From positions 2,232,001-2,296,000 of the forward strand of contig NZ_CP097160.1 of the NCBI RefSeq assembly GCF_023370115.1: a stretch of 64,000 bases of DNA. Reading direction: 5' to 3'. The position numbers were made by a program, and so were the translations under genes. This DNA comes from Gulosibacter sediminis (GTDB lineage: Bacteria > Actinomycetota > Actinomycetes > Actinomycetales > Microbacteriaceae). Every line of letters starts with the position of its first letter. Position 1 is the stretch's first letter. This document shows positions 36,146-45,642 of the stretch, one piece after another. The notes beneath the pieces are model-generated. The model was not told the DNA's origin. It did no database searches and saw nothing but the letters and a program-made list of their open reading frames with translations.

Positions 36146-37405
36146 TTACGCCTCCGAACCCTGCTTGCGAGCCGACAGTCGGTCGGCGAGTTGGATGCCC
36201 GTGGGCTTCGGCAGGAAGCCGAGGAACTTCGGGGCGGCGACGAAGAGCACGATGAGGCCCTGGATCACCGGGATGATGTCCTTCGGCACACCGGCGCTGA
36301 CTTCCATCGAGACGGCACCCGCCTTGAGCGCGCCGAACAGCAGCGCGGCGAAGATGATGCCGATCGGGTTATTGCCGCCAAGCAGCGCGACCGTGATCGC
36401 GTCGAAGCCGATGCCCGCATCCACCGACGGCTCGATGCCGGTCGGGTGCACCTCAAGCGTCTGCGTCGCGGCGGCGATGCCGATGAAGCCGCCCGAGAGC
36501 GCCATCGTGAGCACCGTGACGAGCTTCACGTTGATGCCGGCGGTGCGGGCCGCGTTCGGGTTGATCCCGACCGCGCGAATCTGGAAGCCGATCGTCGAGC
36601 GGTCCATGATCCACCAGTACGCGACCGCCGCGAGAATCACGACGACGATGCCGGTGCCAAACACACCCGCGATCTCGGGGAATCGGGCGCTCTCGAGAAT
36701 CGCCTTGCTCTTCGCATAGCCCGGTGCGTTTTCGGCCTGGAACGGCTGCTGCTTGAGCAGGTAGGTGACGCCCCAGTAAGCGATCCAGTTGAACATGATC
36801 GTGAGGATCACCTCGTGCGCGCCGGTCTGTGCCTTGAGCCAGCCGACGATCGCGGCCCACATCGAGGCGGCGAGGATCGCGATGATGATCGTGACGACGA
36901 GGTGGAGCACCGGGGGCAGGGCCCAGTTGGAACCCACGTAGGCGGCGAAGAACGCGCCGACGAGCAGCTGCCCCTGACCACCAATGTTGAAGAGGCCGGC
37001 GCGGAACGCGATGCCGAGGCCGAGACCGGCGGCGATGAGCGGCGTCGCCCACTGCAGCGTCGTCAGCAGCGGGAGGAACCCGCGCTTCGGGTTGTAGATG
37101 GCGCCGTTGATGAGCGCCTGCACGGCGTCGCCGATGAGCGCGCCCGCGGCCTGGAAGAAGTGCTGCGGCGCGGCGAACACGTAGCCGAGCGTGCTCTGCA
37201 CATCCGGGTCGGTGAAGACCGCGATGAGCAGACCGATGAAGAGCGCGATGACGATCGCGATGAGCGAGCGGGCGAACGAGCCGCCGAGGATGTCGCGCCA
37301 GACGCCGCGCCAGGGCTCGTCGGCGAGGGCGTTCGTGGAGCCGGTGCGCACCTTGTCGACCGGCGGCTGGTCGACGTCGGGCGTGAGTTTCGCGTCATTC
37401 GCCAT
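36146..37405 (-). CDS. nucleoside ABC importer permease (YufP/NupB type)
   Basis: This is a 419-residue permease of the same family. A short acidic tail and a first helix (SLIAIVIALFIGLLIAVF, near 47-64) precede the core, which includes the conserved GLFNIGGQGQLLVGAFFAA and the coupling loop IRAVGINPNAARTAGINVK. Its start overlaps the ATPase gene end by 11 bases. With the downstream permease it forms the transmembrane heterodimer of the nucleoside importer. Confidence 0.92.
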   Translation of the reverse strand: MANDAKLTPDVDQPPVDKVRTGSTNALADEPWRGVWRDILGGSFARSLIAIVIALFIGLLIAVFTDPDVQSTLGYVFAAPQHFFQAAGALIGDAVQALINGAIYNPKRGFLPLLTTLQWATPLIAAGLGLGIAFRAGLFNIGGQGQLLVGAFFAAYVGSNWALPPVLHLVVTIIIAILAASMWAAIVGWLKAQTGAHEVILTIMFNWIAYWGVTYLLKQQPFQAENAPGYAKSKAILESARFPEIAGVFGTGIVVVILAAVAYWWIMDRSTIGFQIRAVGINPNAARTAGINVKLVTVLTMALSGGFIGIAAATQTLEVHPTGIEPSVDAGIGFDAITVALLGGNNPIGIIFAALLFGALKAGAVSMEVSAGVPKDIIPVIQGLIVLFVAAPKFLGFLPKPTGIQLADRLSARKQGSEA

Positions 37406-38900
37406 GGGGAATACCTGCCATCATCTGTCCAAGTGTTTCGCGCGAGGTGTCGGCCGACACGATGCCCATCGAGCGGCCGTCGTACATCACCATGATTCGG
37501 TCGGCGAGCTGCACGACCTCGTCGAGCTCGGTCGACACGATGAGCACCGGGATGCCCGAGTCGCGCGTCGCGACGATCTGGTCGTGCACGAACTCGATCG
37601 AGCCGACGTCGAGGCCGCGCGTGGGCTGGGATGCGATGAACAGCTTGAGCTGTCGCCCGAGTTCGCGCGCGAGCACGACCTTCTGCTGATTACCGCCCGA
37701 GAGGCGGCCGACGGCGGTCTCGGTCGACGGTGTGCGCACGTCGAACGATTCGACCTTCTGCTCGGCGTTCTCGTGAATCGCGCCGAGGTCGAGCGCGATG
37801 CCCTTCGAGAACGGCTTGCGGTCGAACTCGTCGAGGATCAGGTTCTCGGCGATCGTGAACTCGCCGACGATGCCGTCGACGGTGCGGTCCTCAGGGACAA
37901 AACCGATGCCGGTGTTGAGCGCCTGCTTCACGCTGAGGCCGAGCACCTCTTTGCCGTTGAGCGTGATCGAGCCGTCGGTCTTCGGCTGGAGGCCGAGGAT
38001 CGCCTCGGTGAGCTCGGTCTGGCCGTTGCCCTGCACGCCGGCGACAACGAGGATCTCGCCCTCGCGGATTTCGAAGCTGAGCCCATCCACCAGGCGCTGG
38101 CCGGTCGGGCTGAAGACGGTGAGGTCGCGCACCTGGAACGACGCGGAGCCGAGCTTCGGCGCATCCTTCTGCACCGTCAGCGACACGTCGTGGCCGACCA
38201 TGAGCGTCGCGAGTTCCTCGTTCGACGCGGTCGGCTCGGCCGTGCCGACAACCTTGCCGCGGCGGATGACCGTGATGCGGTCGCTCACGTGCCGCACCTC
38301 GCGCAGCTTGTGCGAGATGAAGACGATCGAGGTGCCCTGCTGACGCAGCTCGTCCATGATGCGCATGAGCTCGTCGGTCTCTTGCGGCGTGAGCACGGCG
38401 GTGGGCTCGTCGAGCACGAGCACCTTCGCCTCCTGCGACAGGGCCTTGATGATCTCGACGCGCTGCTGCTGCCCGACCGAGAGGTCTTCGACCACCGAGT
38501 CGGGGTCGATGCGGAAGCCGAAGCGCTCCGAGATCTCGTTCACGCGGGTGCGCGCGGCCTGGAGGTCGAGAATGCCCGCGCCCTTCGTGGGCTCGTGGCC
38601 GAGCATGAGGTTCTCGGCCACCGTGAAGACGGGAATCAGCATGAAGTGCTGGTGCACCATTCCGATGCCGGCGCGCATCGCGTCGCCGGGCCCGGAGAAG
38701 TTTTGGACCTCACCATCGAGGAGGATTTCACCTTCTTCGGGCGTGTAGAGCCCGTAGAGCACGTTCATCAGGGTCGACTTGCCCGCGCCGTTCTCGCCGA
38801 GCAGCGCGTGGATCTCCCCCTCCTCAACAGTGAGGTCGATGCTGTCGTTTGCGGTGAAGTTGCCGAAGCGCTTCGTGATACCGCGGAGTTCGAGTTTCAT
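37395..38900 (-). CDS. nucleoside ABC importer ATPase (double domain)
   Basis: This is a 501-residue protein with two ABC domains, as in NupA/YufO and RbsA. The first has GENGAGKST, SVGQQQRVEI and VLDEPTAVL. The second has a degenerate Walker A (GVQGNGQTEL), a normal signature LSGGNQQKVVLARE, and Walker B region ending ASQPTRGLDVGS, where the catalytic glutamate is Gln. One ATP site is therefore probably non-hydrolytic, typical of this group. It is separated from the BMP gene by 139 bases containing a strong hairpin. Confidence 0.94.
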   Translation of the reverse strand: MKLELRGITKRFGNFTANDSIDLTVEEGEIHALLGENGAGKSTLMNVLYGLYTPEEGEILLDGEVQNFSGPGDAMRAGIGMVHQHFMLIPVFTVAENLMLGHEPTKGAGILDLQAARTRVNEISERFGFRIDPDSVVEDLSVGQQQRVEIIKALSQEAKVLVLDEPTAVLTPQETDELMRIMDELRQQGTSIVFISHKLREVRHVSDRITVIRRGKVVGTAEPTASNEELATLMVGHDVSLTVQKDAPKLGSASFQVRDLTVFSPTGQRLVDGLSFEIREGEILVVAGVQGNGQTELTEAILGLQPKTDGSITLNGKEVLGLSVKQALNTGIGFVPEDRTVDGIVGEFTIAENLILDEFDRKPFSKGIALDLGAIHENAEQKVESFDVRTPSTETAVGRLSGGNQQKVVLARELGRQLKLFIASQPTRGLDVGSIEFVHDQIVATRDSGIPVLIVSTELDEVVQLADRIMVMYDGRSMGIVSADTSRETLGQMMAGIPHGE

Positions 38901-38958
38901 CCGAGACCTTCTCCAAGCAACGGGTGGGGTTCTGCAGGAAGCCTAACGGGCCACCGGC

Positions 38959-39008
38959 GCGATTTGAGCCCGGCCGAGCTCCTAAGGGCTTGACCGGGCT
39001 CAAATCGC
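38959..39008 (-). terminator. intra-operon hairpin between binding protein and transporter genes
   Basis: A perfect 15-bp inverted repeat (38959-38973 with 38994-39008; ends GCGATTTGAGC) encloses a 20-base loop. It lies in the 139-base gap between the BMP lipoprotein stop and the ATPase start. It probably acts as a leaky terminator or protects the 3' end of the upstream message, giving more binding protein than transporter. Confidence 0.75.
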
Positions 39009-39039
39009 ATACGGGTCGCGCGTCAGCGCGAGGGAATGG

Positions 39040-40140
39040 TTACTCCGAAACCGCGGGCGACGAAGGCGACTCGACCTCGATCGTGCCGTCGATGATGCCC
39101 TGGCGGATCGTGTCGAGCTCGTCGAGCATGCCGTCCGGCAGCTCCGACTCGAAGTCGCCGAAGTCCGAGAGGCCAACGCCCTCGTTCTCGAGCGTGCCAG
39201 TGTAGGTGGTGCCGCCGGCGAAGTTGCCCTCGACCGCGCTTTCGATCGCCTCGTAGACCGTCACGTCGAGACCCTTCTCGATCGAGACGAAGATGATGTC
39301 TGCGTAGTCCGGCTCCTTCTCGCGAAGGTCGCTGTCGACGCCGAGCAGCAGCGCGTTGTCGCCGTCGGCACGGATCGCCTCAGCGGCACCCTGGTAGAGC
39401 GGGCCACCAACCGGCAGGATGATGTCGGCACCCTGGGCGAGGAAGCCCTCGGTGATCTGGTTCGCCTTGGTCTGGTCGCTGAAGTTGCCGACGAACTCAC
39501 CGTTCTGGCCCTCAACGTCCCAGCCGAGCACCTCAACGTCGGTGCCCTTTTCCTCGTTGTAGTAGGCAACGCCGTCGGCGAAGCCATCCATGAAGATGGT
39601 GACCGAGGGAATCTGGGCGCCACCGAAGGTGGCAACCTTGCCACTCTCCGACTGACCCGCGGCAGCGTAACCGGCAAGGAACGCGGCCTGTGCCGTGTCG
39701 TAGTTGAGCTGCAGGAGGTTGTCAGCGCTGAGGTAGTCGACGTCGACGATCGCGAAGTCGGTGTCGGGGTTGGCGTCGGCGGCAGCCTGGGTCGCATCGG
39801 CAAGGTTGAAGCCCACGGGGATGATCAGGTTGCAGCCCTGGTCAACCATCGCCGAGAGGTTCGGCTGGAAGTCGTCAGGCGAGCTCGACTGCGCTTCGGC
39901 CGAGGAGATCCCAAGCTGGTCGACCGCCATCTCGAGGCCCTCGTGCGCGAGCTGGTTGAACGAGCGGTCGTCGAAGCCGCCCTCATCCGACACCATGCAC
40001 GCGAGGAAGTCGCTGTTGTCGCTGCCTGCGCCACCGGTCGCCTCGGTGTCAGCGGGCGGGGCACCGCACGCCGCGAGCGCGAGCATACTGATCGACGCGA
40101 CGCTGAGCGCGCCGACCGCCTTCTTGCGAGACATACCCAT
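39040..40140 (-). CDS. BMP family nucleoside-binding lipoprotein
   Basis: This is a 366-residue Bmp/PnrA-type receptor lipoprotein. Lipobox LAAC places the lipidated Cys at 25. The fold motifs GGFDDRSFNQLAHEG, DFAIVDVDYL, TFGGAQIPSVTIFMDGF and DIILPVGGPLYQGA fit purine nucleoside receptors. Start ATG 40140 has GAGGAG 5-6 bases upstream. It heads an operon running BMP, ATPase, permease, permease, cdd, deoA, which strongly indicates nucleoside uptake. The leader carries an 18-base palindrome. Confidence 0.94.
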   Translation of the reverse strand: MGMSRKKAVGALSVASISMLALAACGAPPADTEATGGAGSDNSDFLACMVSDEGGFDDRSFNQLAHEGLEMAVDQLGISSAEAQSSSPDDFQPNLSAMVDQGCNLIIPVGFNLADATQAAADANPDTDFAIVDVDYLSADNLLQLNYDTAQAAFLAGYAAAGQSESGKVATFGGAQIPSVTIFMDGFADGVAYYNEEKGTDVEVLGWDVEGQNGEFVGNFSDQTKANQITEGFLAQGADIILPVGGPLYQGAAEAIRADGDNALLLGVDSDLREKEPDYADIIFVSIEKGLDVTVYEAIESAVEGNFAGGTTYTGTLENEGVGLSDFGDFESELPDGMLDELDTIRQGIIDGTIEVESPSSPAVSE

Positions 40141-40157
40141 TGGTTCTCCTCAAGTAG

Positions 40158-40175
40158 TTCCGCACCCGTGCGGAA
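40158..40175 (-). promoter_or_regulatory. 18-base palindrome in the BMP operon leader
   Basis: TTCCGCAC (40158-40165) and its exact reverse complement GTGCGGAA (40168-40175) are separated by CC. It lies 17 bases before the BMP start, just ahead of the ribosome binding site. It could be an operator for a nucleoside-responsive repressor or an RNA hairpin. Confidence 0.55.
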
Positions 40176-40216
40176 TGTTCACCTTGAGTTGAGTCTATGT
40201 TGATTTTTCTCACAGC

Positions 40217-40235
40217 CGCGACGACTAGTGTCGCG
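40217..40235 (-). terminator. possible terminator after manC
   Basis: CGCGAC (40217-40222) and GTCGCG (40230-40235) enclose loop GACTAGT. It sits between the manC stop and the BMP promoter region. It is short and has no T-tract, so only a weak candidate. Confidence 0.4.
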
Positions 40236-40281
40236 CTCCCTAACGATTTGGCTACGCCTGCCGTGCAGTGCTGTCGGTTCG

Positions 40282-41400
40282 CTACAAGACTTCCGGATGG
40301 TCGGACTCCTTGATCAAGCCGACTAGCTGCTTCACCTGCTGGGCGTTCTTGCGCGTCGTCACGAGCAAGGCGTCCTCGGTGTCGATCACCACGACGTCCT
40401 GCAGCCCAGCGATCGCAATGACGCGCTCGGTCTCGGAAATCACGAGCCCGCTCGACTCATAGGCGATGACCCGCTCGGGCGATCCGATCGCGCTGACGCC
40501 CTCGTCGCAGTTGCTCACGCCCTCGTGCACGCGCGAGACGGCGGCGAAGTCGCCGACGTCGTCCCAGCCGAAGAAGCCGGGGATGACCGCAAGGCCACCC
40601 TTCTTCGCGGCGGGTTCGGCGACGGTGTAGTCGATCGCGATCTTGTCGAGCGTCGGCCACACGCGAGCCACGACCTCGTCGCGTGCTGGCGAATCCCACG
40701 CCTCGGCGATCTCGTGGATGCCCGCGGCGAGCTCGGGCGCGTTCTCTTCGAGCTCGGCGAGCAGGCGGCTCGCGCGGGCGATGAACATGCCGGCGTTCCA
40801 GAGGTACTCACCCGAGGTGAGGTAACGGCGGGCGGTCGCGGCCTTCGGCTTCTCGATGAACGCGTCGACCTGGCGGGCCGAGGGGGCGCCGAGGATCTCG
40901 AGCGGTTCACCGGCGCGGATGTAGCCGAACGCGGTCGACGGCTCGATGGGCTGGATGCCAATCGTCACGATGAGCCCCTCATTCGCGGCGCGCACCGCCT
41001 CGACGACGGCGCGGCGGAAACGCGTGTCGGCCGAGATGAGGTGGTCGGCGGCGAAGGAGCCGATGACGGCGCCGGGGTGGCGGCGCTCGATGATCGCGGC
41101 GGCGAGCCCGACGGCGGCGCTCGAGTCGCGCCCCTCGGTCTCGAGAATCACGTTGTGCTGCAGCAGTTCGGGCAGCTGGTGCTGCACCTCTTCGCCGTGG
41201 GCGGCGCCCGTCACAACGTAGATGCGCTCGTCGCCGGTGAGGGGTGCGAGGCGCTCCCACGTCGAGCGGAGCAGCGTGGTGCCGGTGCCGGCGATGTCGC
41301 GCAGGAATTTTGGGCGGTCCGCACGACTCAGCGGCCACAAGCGAGACCCCACGCCACCTGCCGGAATCACCGCATAGAAGTGGTCCAAGTTATTGGGCAT
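40282..41400 (-). CDS. manC: mannose-1-phosphate guanylyltransferase
   Basis: This enzyme makes GDP-mannose from GTP and mannose-1-phosphate. The 372-residue nucleotidyltransferase has the pyrophosphorylase motif at 13-33 (PAGGVGSRLWPLSRADRPKFL region), EGRDSSAAVG and the sugar-binding FIEKP. It lacks the phosphomannose isomerase domain of bifunctional ManC. I start at ATG 41400 (MPNNLDHFYAVIPAGG); a longer frame to 41460 adds non-family sequence. It diverges from a mannosyltransferase gene that would use its product. Confidence 0.93.
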   Translation of the reverse strand: MPNNLDHFYAVIPAGGVGSRLWPLSRADRPKFLRDIAGTGTTLLRSTWERLAPLTGDERIYVVTGAAHGEEVQHQLPELLQHNVILETEGRDSSAAVGLAAAIIERRHPGAVIGSFAADHLISADTRFRRAVVEAVRAANEGLIVTIGIQPIEPSTAFGYIRAGEPLEILGAPSARQVDAFIEKPKAATARRYLTSGEYLWNAGMFIARASRLLAELEENAPELAAGIHEIAEAWDSPARDEVVARVWPTLDKIAIDYTVAEPAAKKGGLAVIPGFFGWDDVGDFAAVSRVHEGVSNCDEGVSAIGSPERVIAYESSGLVISETERVIAIAGLQDVVVIDTEDALLVTTRKNAQQVKQLVGLIKESDHPEVL

Positions 41401-41525
41401 GCGCACGACTGTAGTGCCCGACGGTTCAAGGTTCGCAGCAGATACGTCCACGCAACCCAATCTCGTCCCGAAGTTCGCCTGGGGTTCAACCCACGGCTAC
41501 TGGCGCCTCCTATGGTCGATACATC

Positions 41526-42674
41526 ATGCGAGTCGCAGTGGTCACCGAAAGCTTCCTGCCGACACTGAACGGCGTCACCAACAGCGTGCGCAAGGTGCTC
41601 GAGCACCTGCGGCTGCGGGGGCACGAGGCGATCGTCATCTGCCCGAAGGCCGGTGCGCCGGCCGAATACGCGGGTTTCCCGGTGCACGAGGTGACGACGG
41701 TGAACCTCCGCGAGTTCCCGGTGGGCCTCCCGAGCCTCCAGGTCGACCAGCTGCTGCGCGACTTCAACCCCGACGTCGTGCACGCCGCATCCCCCTTCAT
41801 GCTCGGCTGGAACGCGCTCGCGACCGCCCGACGCCGAGGCATCCCGACCGTCGCCATCTTCCAGACCGACGTCGCCGGCTACACCGAGCGCAACCGCCTC
41901 GGCGCGATGCGCGAGGTCACGTGGATGTTCCTCCGCAGCGTGCACTCGCAGGCCGACGTCACGCTCGCGCCGTCGACCCACTCGATTCGCGACCTCGAGC
42001 GCAACCGCTTCGAGCGGGTGAAGACCTGGGGCCGCGGCGTCGACCTCGAGGCCTACCACCCGAACCACCGCCTCGCACCCGACGCGGCCGAGCTGCGCGC
42101 GAGCATCGCGGGGCCCGACGAGGTCGTCGTCGGCTACGTCGGCCGGCTCGCGCCAGAGAAGCAGGTCGAGCGGCTCGCGCAGCTCCGCGGCATTCCGGGC
42201 ATCCACCTCGCGATCGTCGGCGAGGGCCCGAGCGACGAGTCGGTGCGCGCCGCCCTGCACGGCATGCCAGTGACCTACCTCGGTCGCCGCAGCGGCCGCG
42301 ACCTCTCGCTCGCCTACGCGAGCTTCGACTTGTTCGTGCACACCGGCACCGAAGAGACCTTCGGCCAGACGCTGCAGGAGGCGCACGCCGCCGGCCTGCC
42401 CGTCGTGGCACCGCTCGCCGGCGGCCCGGTCGACCTTGTTACGCACGGTGACGACGGCTACCTCTTTGACCCCGCCTTGCGCGGCGGCATCGACTCGATG
42501 CGGGCCTACGTCGAGCGCCTCGTCGGCGACCGGATGCTGCGGGCCCGGATGGGCGAGGCCGGCCGCCGCCGCGTGCTCGACCGCTCGTGGGAGGGCATCT
42601 GCGATGAGCTGCTCGGTCACTACGACGACGTGATCGCGGCGACCCAAACGGCCGCCGCATTCAGCCGCGAGTAA
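41526..42674 (+). CDS. mgtA: GDP-mannose-dependent alpha-mannosyltransferase (GT4)
   Basis: This is a 382-residue GT-B glycosyltransferase of family 4. The N-terminal half has VTESFLPTLNGVTNSVRKVLEHL. The C-terminal nucleotide-sugar site includes GYVGRLAPEKQVERL and the EX7E motif within GTEETFGQTLQEAHAAGLPVVAP. It resembles MgtA-like mannosyltransferases of mycobacteria and corynebacteria that build mannosylated glycolipids or lipoglycans. Divergent manC supplies GDP-mannose, which supports the donor. The exact acceptor is unknown. Confidence 0.88.
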   Translation: MRVAVVTESFLPTLNGVTNSVRKVLEHLRLRGHEAIVICPKAGAPAEYAGFPVHEVTTVNLREFPVGLPSLQVDQLLRDFNPDVVHAASPFMLGWNALATARRRGIPTVAIFQTDVAGYTERNRLGAMREVTWMFLRSVHSQADVTLAPSTHSIRDLERNRFERVKTWGRGVDLEAYHPNHRLAPDAAELRASIAGPDEVVVGYVGRLAPEKQVERLAQLRGIPGIHLAIVGEGPSDESVRAALHGMPVTYLGRRSGRDLSLAYASFDLFVHTGTEETFGQTLQEAHAAGLPVVAPLAGGPVDLVTHGDDGYLFDPALRGGIDSMRAYVERLVGDRMLRARMGEAGRRRVLDRSWEGICDELLGHYDDVIAATQTAAAFSRE

Positions 42675-42723
42675 GGCCCACCTAATAGCGCTCCTCGCTG
42701 AAGGTTGCCTCAAAACGGGGTAA

Positions 42724-42797
42724 CCTGGCATCAAGTGTGAGTTGTGCAAAAACGCAAGATCACGTCACGTGGTGCCCTGCGCCACTCACACGCCAGG
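42724..42797 (+). promoter_or_regulatory. structured leader upstream of sdhCDAB
   Basis: CCTGGC (42724-42729), a 5-base bulge and GTGTGAGT (42735-42742) pair exactly with ACTCACAC-GCCAGG (42784-42797). Inside is an 11-base palindrome, CACGT-C-ACGTG (near 42761-42771). A TAACCT -10-like hexamer at 42721 would put the transcript start inside the outer arm, so the 8-bp stem is the safer part. It is a candidate control element for succinate dehydrogenase. Confidence 0.5.
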
Positions 42798-42839
42798 CGA
42801 CGTAGCGCCGCCGGCCTAGACCAAGAGAAGGGTAGTTCC

Positions 42840-43262
42840 GTGTCATCATCCTCGACCGGCACCCCCGCCACTGCCACCGCACCGAAAAAGAGCGCCCTTG
42901 GCGGTCGCCTTTATCGGGGCAACGAGGGCATGTGGTCGTGGGTGCTCCACCGCATCACCGGTGTCGCCATCTTCTTCTTCCTGCTGGTGCACGTGCTTGA
43001 CAGCGCGCTCCTGCTGGTCAGCCCCGAGGTGTACAACACCGTGATCGGTGCGTACAAGAACCCGATCATGGGTCTCGGCGAGCTCGGTCTCGTGGGTGCG
43101 ATCACGTACCACGCCTTCAACGGCCTGCGCATCATCCTCATCGACTTCCTCCCCGGCGGCACCCGCATCCAGCGCGGGATGTTCTGGGGAGTCATCGTTA
43201 TCTGGTTCGTCGTCATGATCCCGTTCGCGATCATGCACCTGTCGCACGTGTTCGGTCACTAA
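42840..43262 (+). CDS. sdhC: succinate dehydrogenase cytochrome b556 subunit
   Basis: This is the membrane anchor of complex II, 140 residues from a GTG start at 42840 preceded by AGAAGGG. A polar Ser/Thr/Ala-rich N-terminus is followed by three helices. HRITGVAIFFFLLVHVLD and the haem-ligand region ITYHAFNGLRIILID are the SdhC signatures. It is the first gene of sdhCDAB, 13 bases from sdhD. Confidence 0.94.
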   Translation: MSSSSTGTPATATAPKKSALGGRLYRGNEGMWSWVLHRITGVAIFFFLLVHVLDSALLLVSPEVYNTVIGAYKNPIMGLGELGLVGAITYHAFNGLRIILIDFLPGGTRIQRGMFWGVIVIWFVVMIPFAIMHLSHVFGH

Positions 43263-43274
43263 GGGGGACGCACC

Positions 43275-43724
43275 ATGACTATTGAAACTGTCGAATACCC
43301 GCGCACCCCGCTCGCCGAGCGCAAGAAGAGCTCCGGCAACTGGGAACGCACCGGCTGGGTCTTCATGCGCGTCTCGGGCGTGCTGCTCATCGTCCTCGTC
43401 TTCGTGCACCTCTACTCGAACCTCATCGCGGGCGACGGCGTGCACCAGATCGACTACCAGTTCGTCGTCGCCGAGAAGTTCCAGTTCTCGTTCTGGCTCA
43501 TCTGGGACGGCCTCATGCTCGTGCTCGCGATGATCCACGGCACCAACGGTCTTCGCACCATCGTGAACGACTACGTCTACAAGCCGGGCCCGCGCAAGGC
43601 GCTCATCACCACGCTGTGGATCGCCTGCGCTGTCGAGATCATCCTCGGCGTCATCGTGCTCATCGCCTTCGGCGTGAACCCCTGCATCCACGGCGCCGGG
43701 TCGGTTTCGGTCTGCGCCGCCTAG
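43275..43724 (+). CDS. sdhD: succinate dehydrogenase hydrophobic membrane anchor subunit
   Basis: This is the second membrane anchor of complex II, 149 residues with three helices. The helices start near 32 (VFMRVSGVLLIVLVFVHLY), 75 and 108. HGTNGLRTIVNDYV carries the likely haem-axial histidine and quinone-site residues. The gene lies between sdhC and sdhA with a GGGGG-rich ribosome binding site. Its C-terminus holds two cysteines (near 136 and 147) of unknown meaning. Confidence 0.92.
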   Translation: MTIETVEYPRTPLAERKKSSGNWERTGWVFMRVSGVLLIVLVFVHLYSNLIAGDGVHQIDYQFVVAEKFQFSFWLIWDGLMLVLAMIHGTNGLRTIVNDYVYKPGPRKALITTLWIACAVEIILGVIVLIAFGVNPCIHGAGSVSVCAA

Positions 43725-43780
43725 TGCGCCGCTGAACACCCGCTCGCGAACGCGTAGAACGAAGGAACTTTTCGAACATC

Positions 43781-45619
43781 ATGGCTGCTGAACAGCTGAA
43801 GGACACCACCAAGGTTGTGGACGGCGTCACCGTCCACTTCCACCGCAACGAGATCGTGATCGTCGGCGCCGGCGGCGCGGGCATGCGCGCCGCCATCGAG
43901 GCGGCCGAGCAGGCCGGCACCGGTGCGGTCATCGACGTCGTCACCAAGCTCTACCCGACCCGCTCGCACACCGGCGCGGCGCAGGGTGGCATGGCCGCCG
44001 CCCTCGCGAACGTCGAGGACGACAACTGGGAGTGGCACACCTACGACACCGTCAAGGGTGGCGACTACCTGGTTGACCAGGACTCGGCCGAGATCCTCGC
44101 GAAGGAGGCCATCGAGGCCGTGCTCGACCTCGAGAACATGGGTCTCCCCTTCAACCGCACGCCCGAGGGCAAGATCGACCAGCGTCGTTTCGGTGGGCAC
44201 ACGCGCGAGCACGGCAAGGCGCCCGTTCGCCGCGCCTGCTACGCCGCCGACCGCACCGGCCACATGATCCTCCAGACGCTGTACCAGAACTGCGTCAAGC
44301 ACAACATCCGCTTCTTCAACGAGTACTACGCGCTCGACGTGTCGTTCGTTGAGGTCGACGGCGTGAAGCGCCCGGCCGCGGTCATCGCGTACGAGCTCAA
44401 GACCGGCCACCTGCACGTGTTCCAGGGCAAGTCGTTCATCTTCGCGACCGGTGGCTTCGGCAAGGTCTTCAAGACCACCTCGAACGCCCACACCCTCACG
44501 GGTGACGGCGTCGGCATCATCTGGCGCAACGGCCTGCCGCTCGAAGACATGGAGTTCTTCCAGTTCCACCCGACCGGCCTCGCCGGCCTCGGCATCCTCC
44601 TTACCGAGGGTGCGCGTGGTGAGGGTGCGATCCTGCGTAACGACTCGGGTGAGCGCTTCATGGAGCGCTACGCGCCGACCATTAAGGACCTGGCGCCGCG
44701 TGACATCGTGGCCCGTTCGATGGTGCAGGAAGTGCTCGACGGCCGTGGCGCCGGCCCGAACAAGGACTACGTCTACCTCGACTGCACCCACCTCGGTGCC
44801 GAGGTGCTCGAGACGAAGCTCCCCGACATCACCGAGTTCGCGCGCACCTACCTCGGTGTCGACCCGGTGACCGAGCCTGTGCCCGTCTACCCCACCGCGC
44901 ACTACGCCATGGGTGGCATCCCGACGAACAACGACTCCGAGGTGCTCGCGAACGACAACGAGGACGTCGTGCCCGGCCTCTACGCCGCCGGTGAGTGCGC
45001 GTGCGTCTCGGTGCACGGCTCGAACCGCCTCGGCACCAACTCGCTCCTCGACATCAACGTCTTCGGTAAGCGCGCCGGCCGCTCGGCCGTGAAGTACGCG
45101 AAGACCGCCGACTTCGTCGAGCTCCCCGCTGACCCCGATGCCTTCGTCCGCGGCCTCGTCGCCGACCTCCGCGCGACCGACGCCGAGCAGCACACCGAGT
45201 CGGTCGCCGAGATCCGCAAGGAGCTGCAGGAGACCATGGACACCAACGTCCAGGTGTTCCGCACCGAAGAGACCCTCGAGGAGGCGACCAAGGTCGTCCA
45301 CCAGCTGCGCGAGCGCTACCGCAACGTGCACGTGCACGACAAGGGCCACCGCTTCAACACCGAGCTGCTCGAGGCCATCGAGCTCGGCTTCCTCCTCGAC
45401 CTCGCCGAGGTCGTCACCTACACGGCGCGCAACCGCAAGGAATCGCGCGGTGGCCACATGCGTGACGACTACCCGAAGCGCGACGACGAGAACTGGATGC
45501 ACCACACCATGGCGTACCTCACGGGTGACCGTACCTCGGCTGACCCGGCCGACCACATCACCCTGGGGCAGAAGCCGGTGCGCATGACGCACTACGTGCC
45601 GCAGGAACGCAAGTACTAG
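43781..45619 (+). CDS. sdhA: succinate dehydrogenase flavoprotein subunit
   Basis: This is the catalytic subunit oxidising succinate to fumarate, 612 residues. The FAD-binding [15 protein letters not shown] begins near 29, and His63 in [13 protein letters not shown] is the histidine that carries covalent [21 protein letters not shown] and the C-terminal [10 protein letters not shown]-like dicarboxylate region complete the family pattern. It is preceded by a 56-base gap after sdhD and followed by sdhB, 23 bases on. Confidence 0.97.
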   Translation: MAAEQLKDTTKVVDGVTVHFHRNEIVIVGAGGAGMRAAIEAAEQAGTGAVIDVVTKLYPTRSHTGAAQGGMAAALANVEDDNWEWHTYDTVKGGDYLVDQDSAEILAKEAIEAVLDLENMGLPFNRTPEGKIDQRRFGGHTREHGKAPVRRACYAADRTGHMILQTLYQNCVKHNIRFFNEYYALDVSFVEVDGVKRPAAVIAYELKTGHLHVFQGKSFIFATGGFGKVFKTTSNAHTLTGDGVGIIWRNGLPLEDMEFFQFHPTGLAGLGILLTEGARGEGAILRNDSGERFMERYAPTIKDLAPRDIVARSMVQEVLDGRGAGPNKDYVYLDCTHLGAEVLETKLPDITEFARTYLGVDPVTEPVPVYPTAHYAMGGIPTNNDSEVLANDNEDVVPGLYAAGECACVSVHGSNRLGTNSLLDINVFGKRAGRSAVKYAKTADFVELPADPDAFVRGLVADLRATDAEQHTESVAEIRKELQETMDTNVQVFRTEETLEEATKVVHQLRERYRNVHVHDKGHRFNTELLEAIELGFLLDLAEVVTYTARNRKESRGGHMRDDYPKRDDENWMHHTMAYLTGDRTSADPADHITLGQKPVRMTHYVPQERKY

Positions 45620-45642
45620 GAATTTGAAGGGAGATCATCGCA

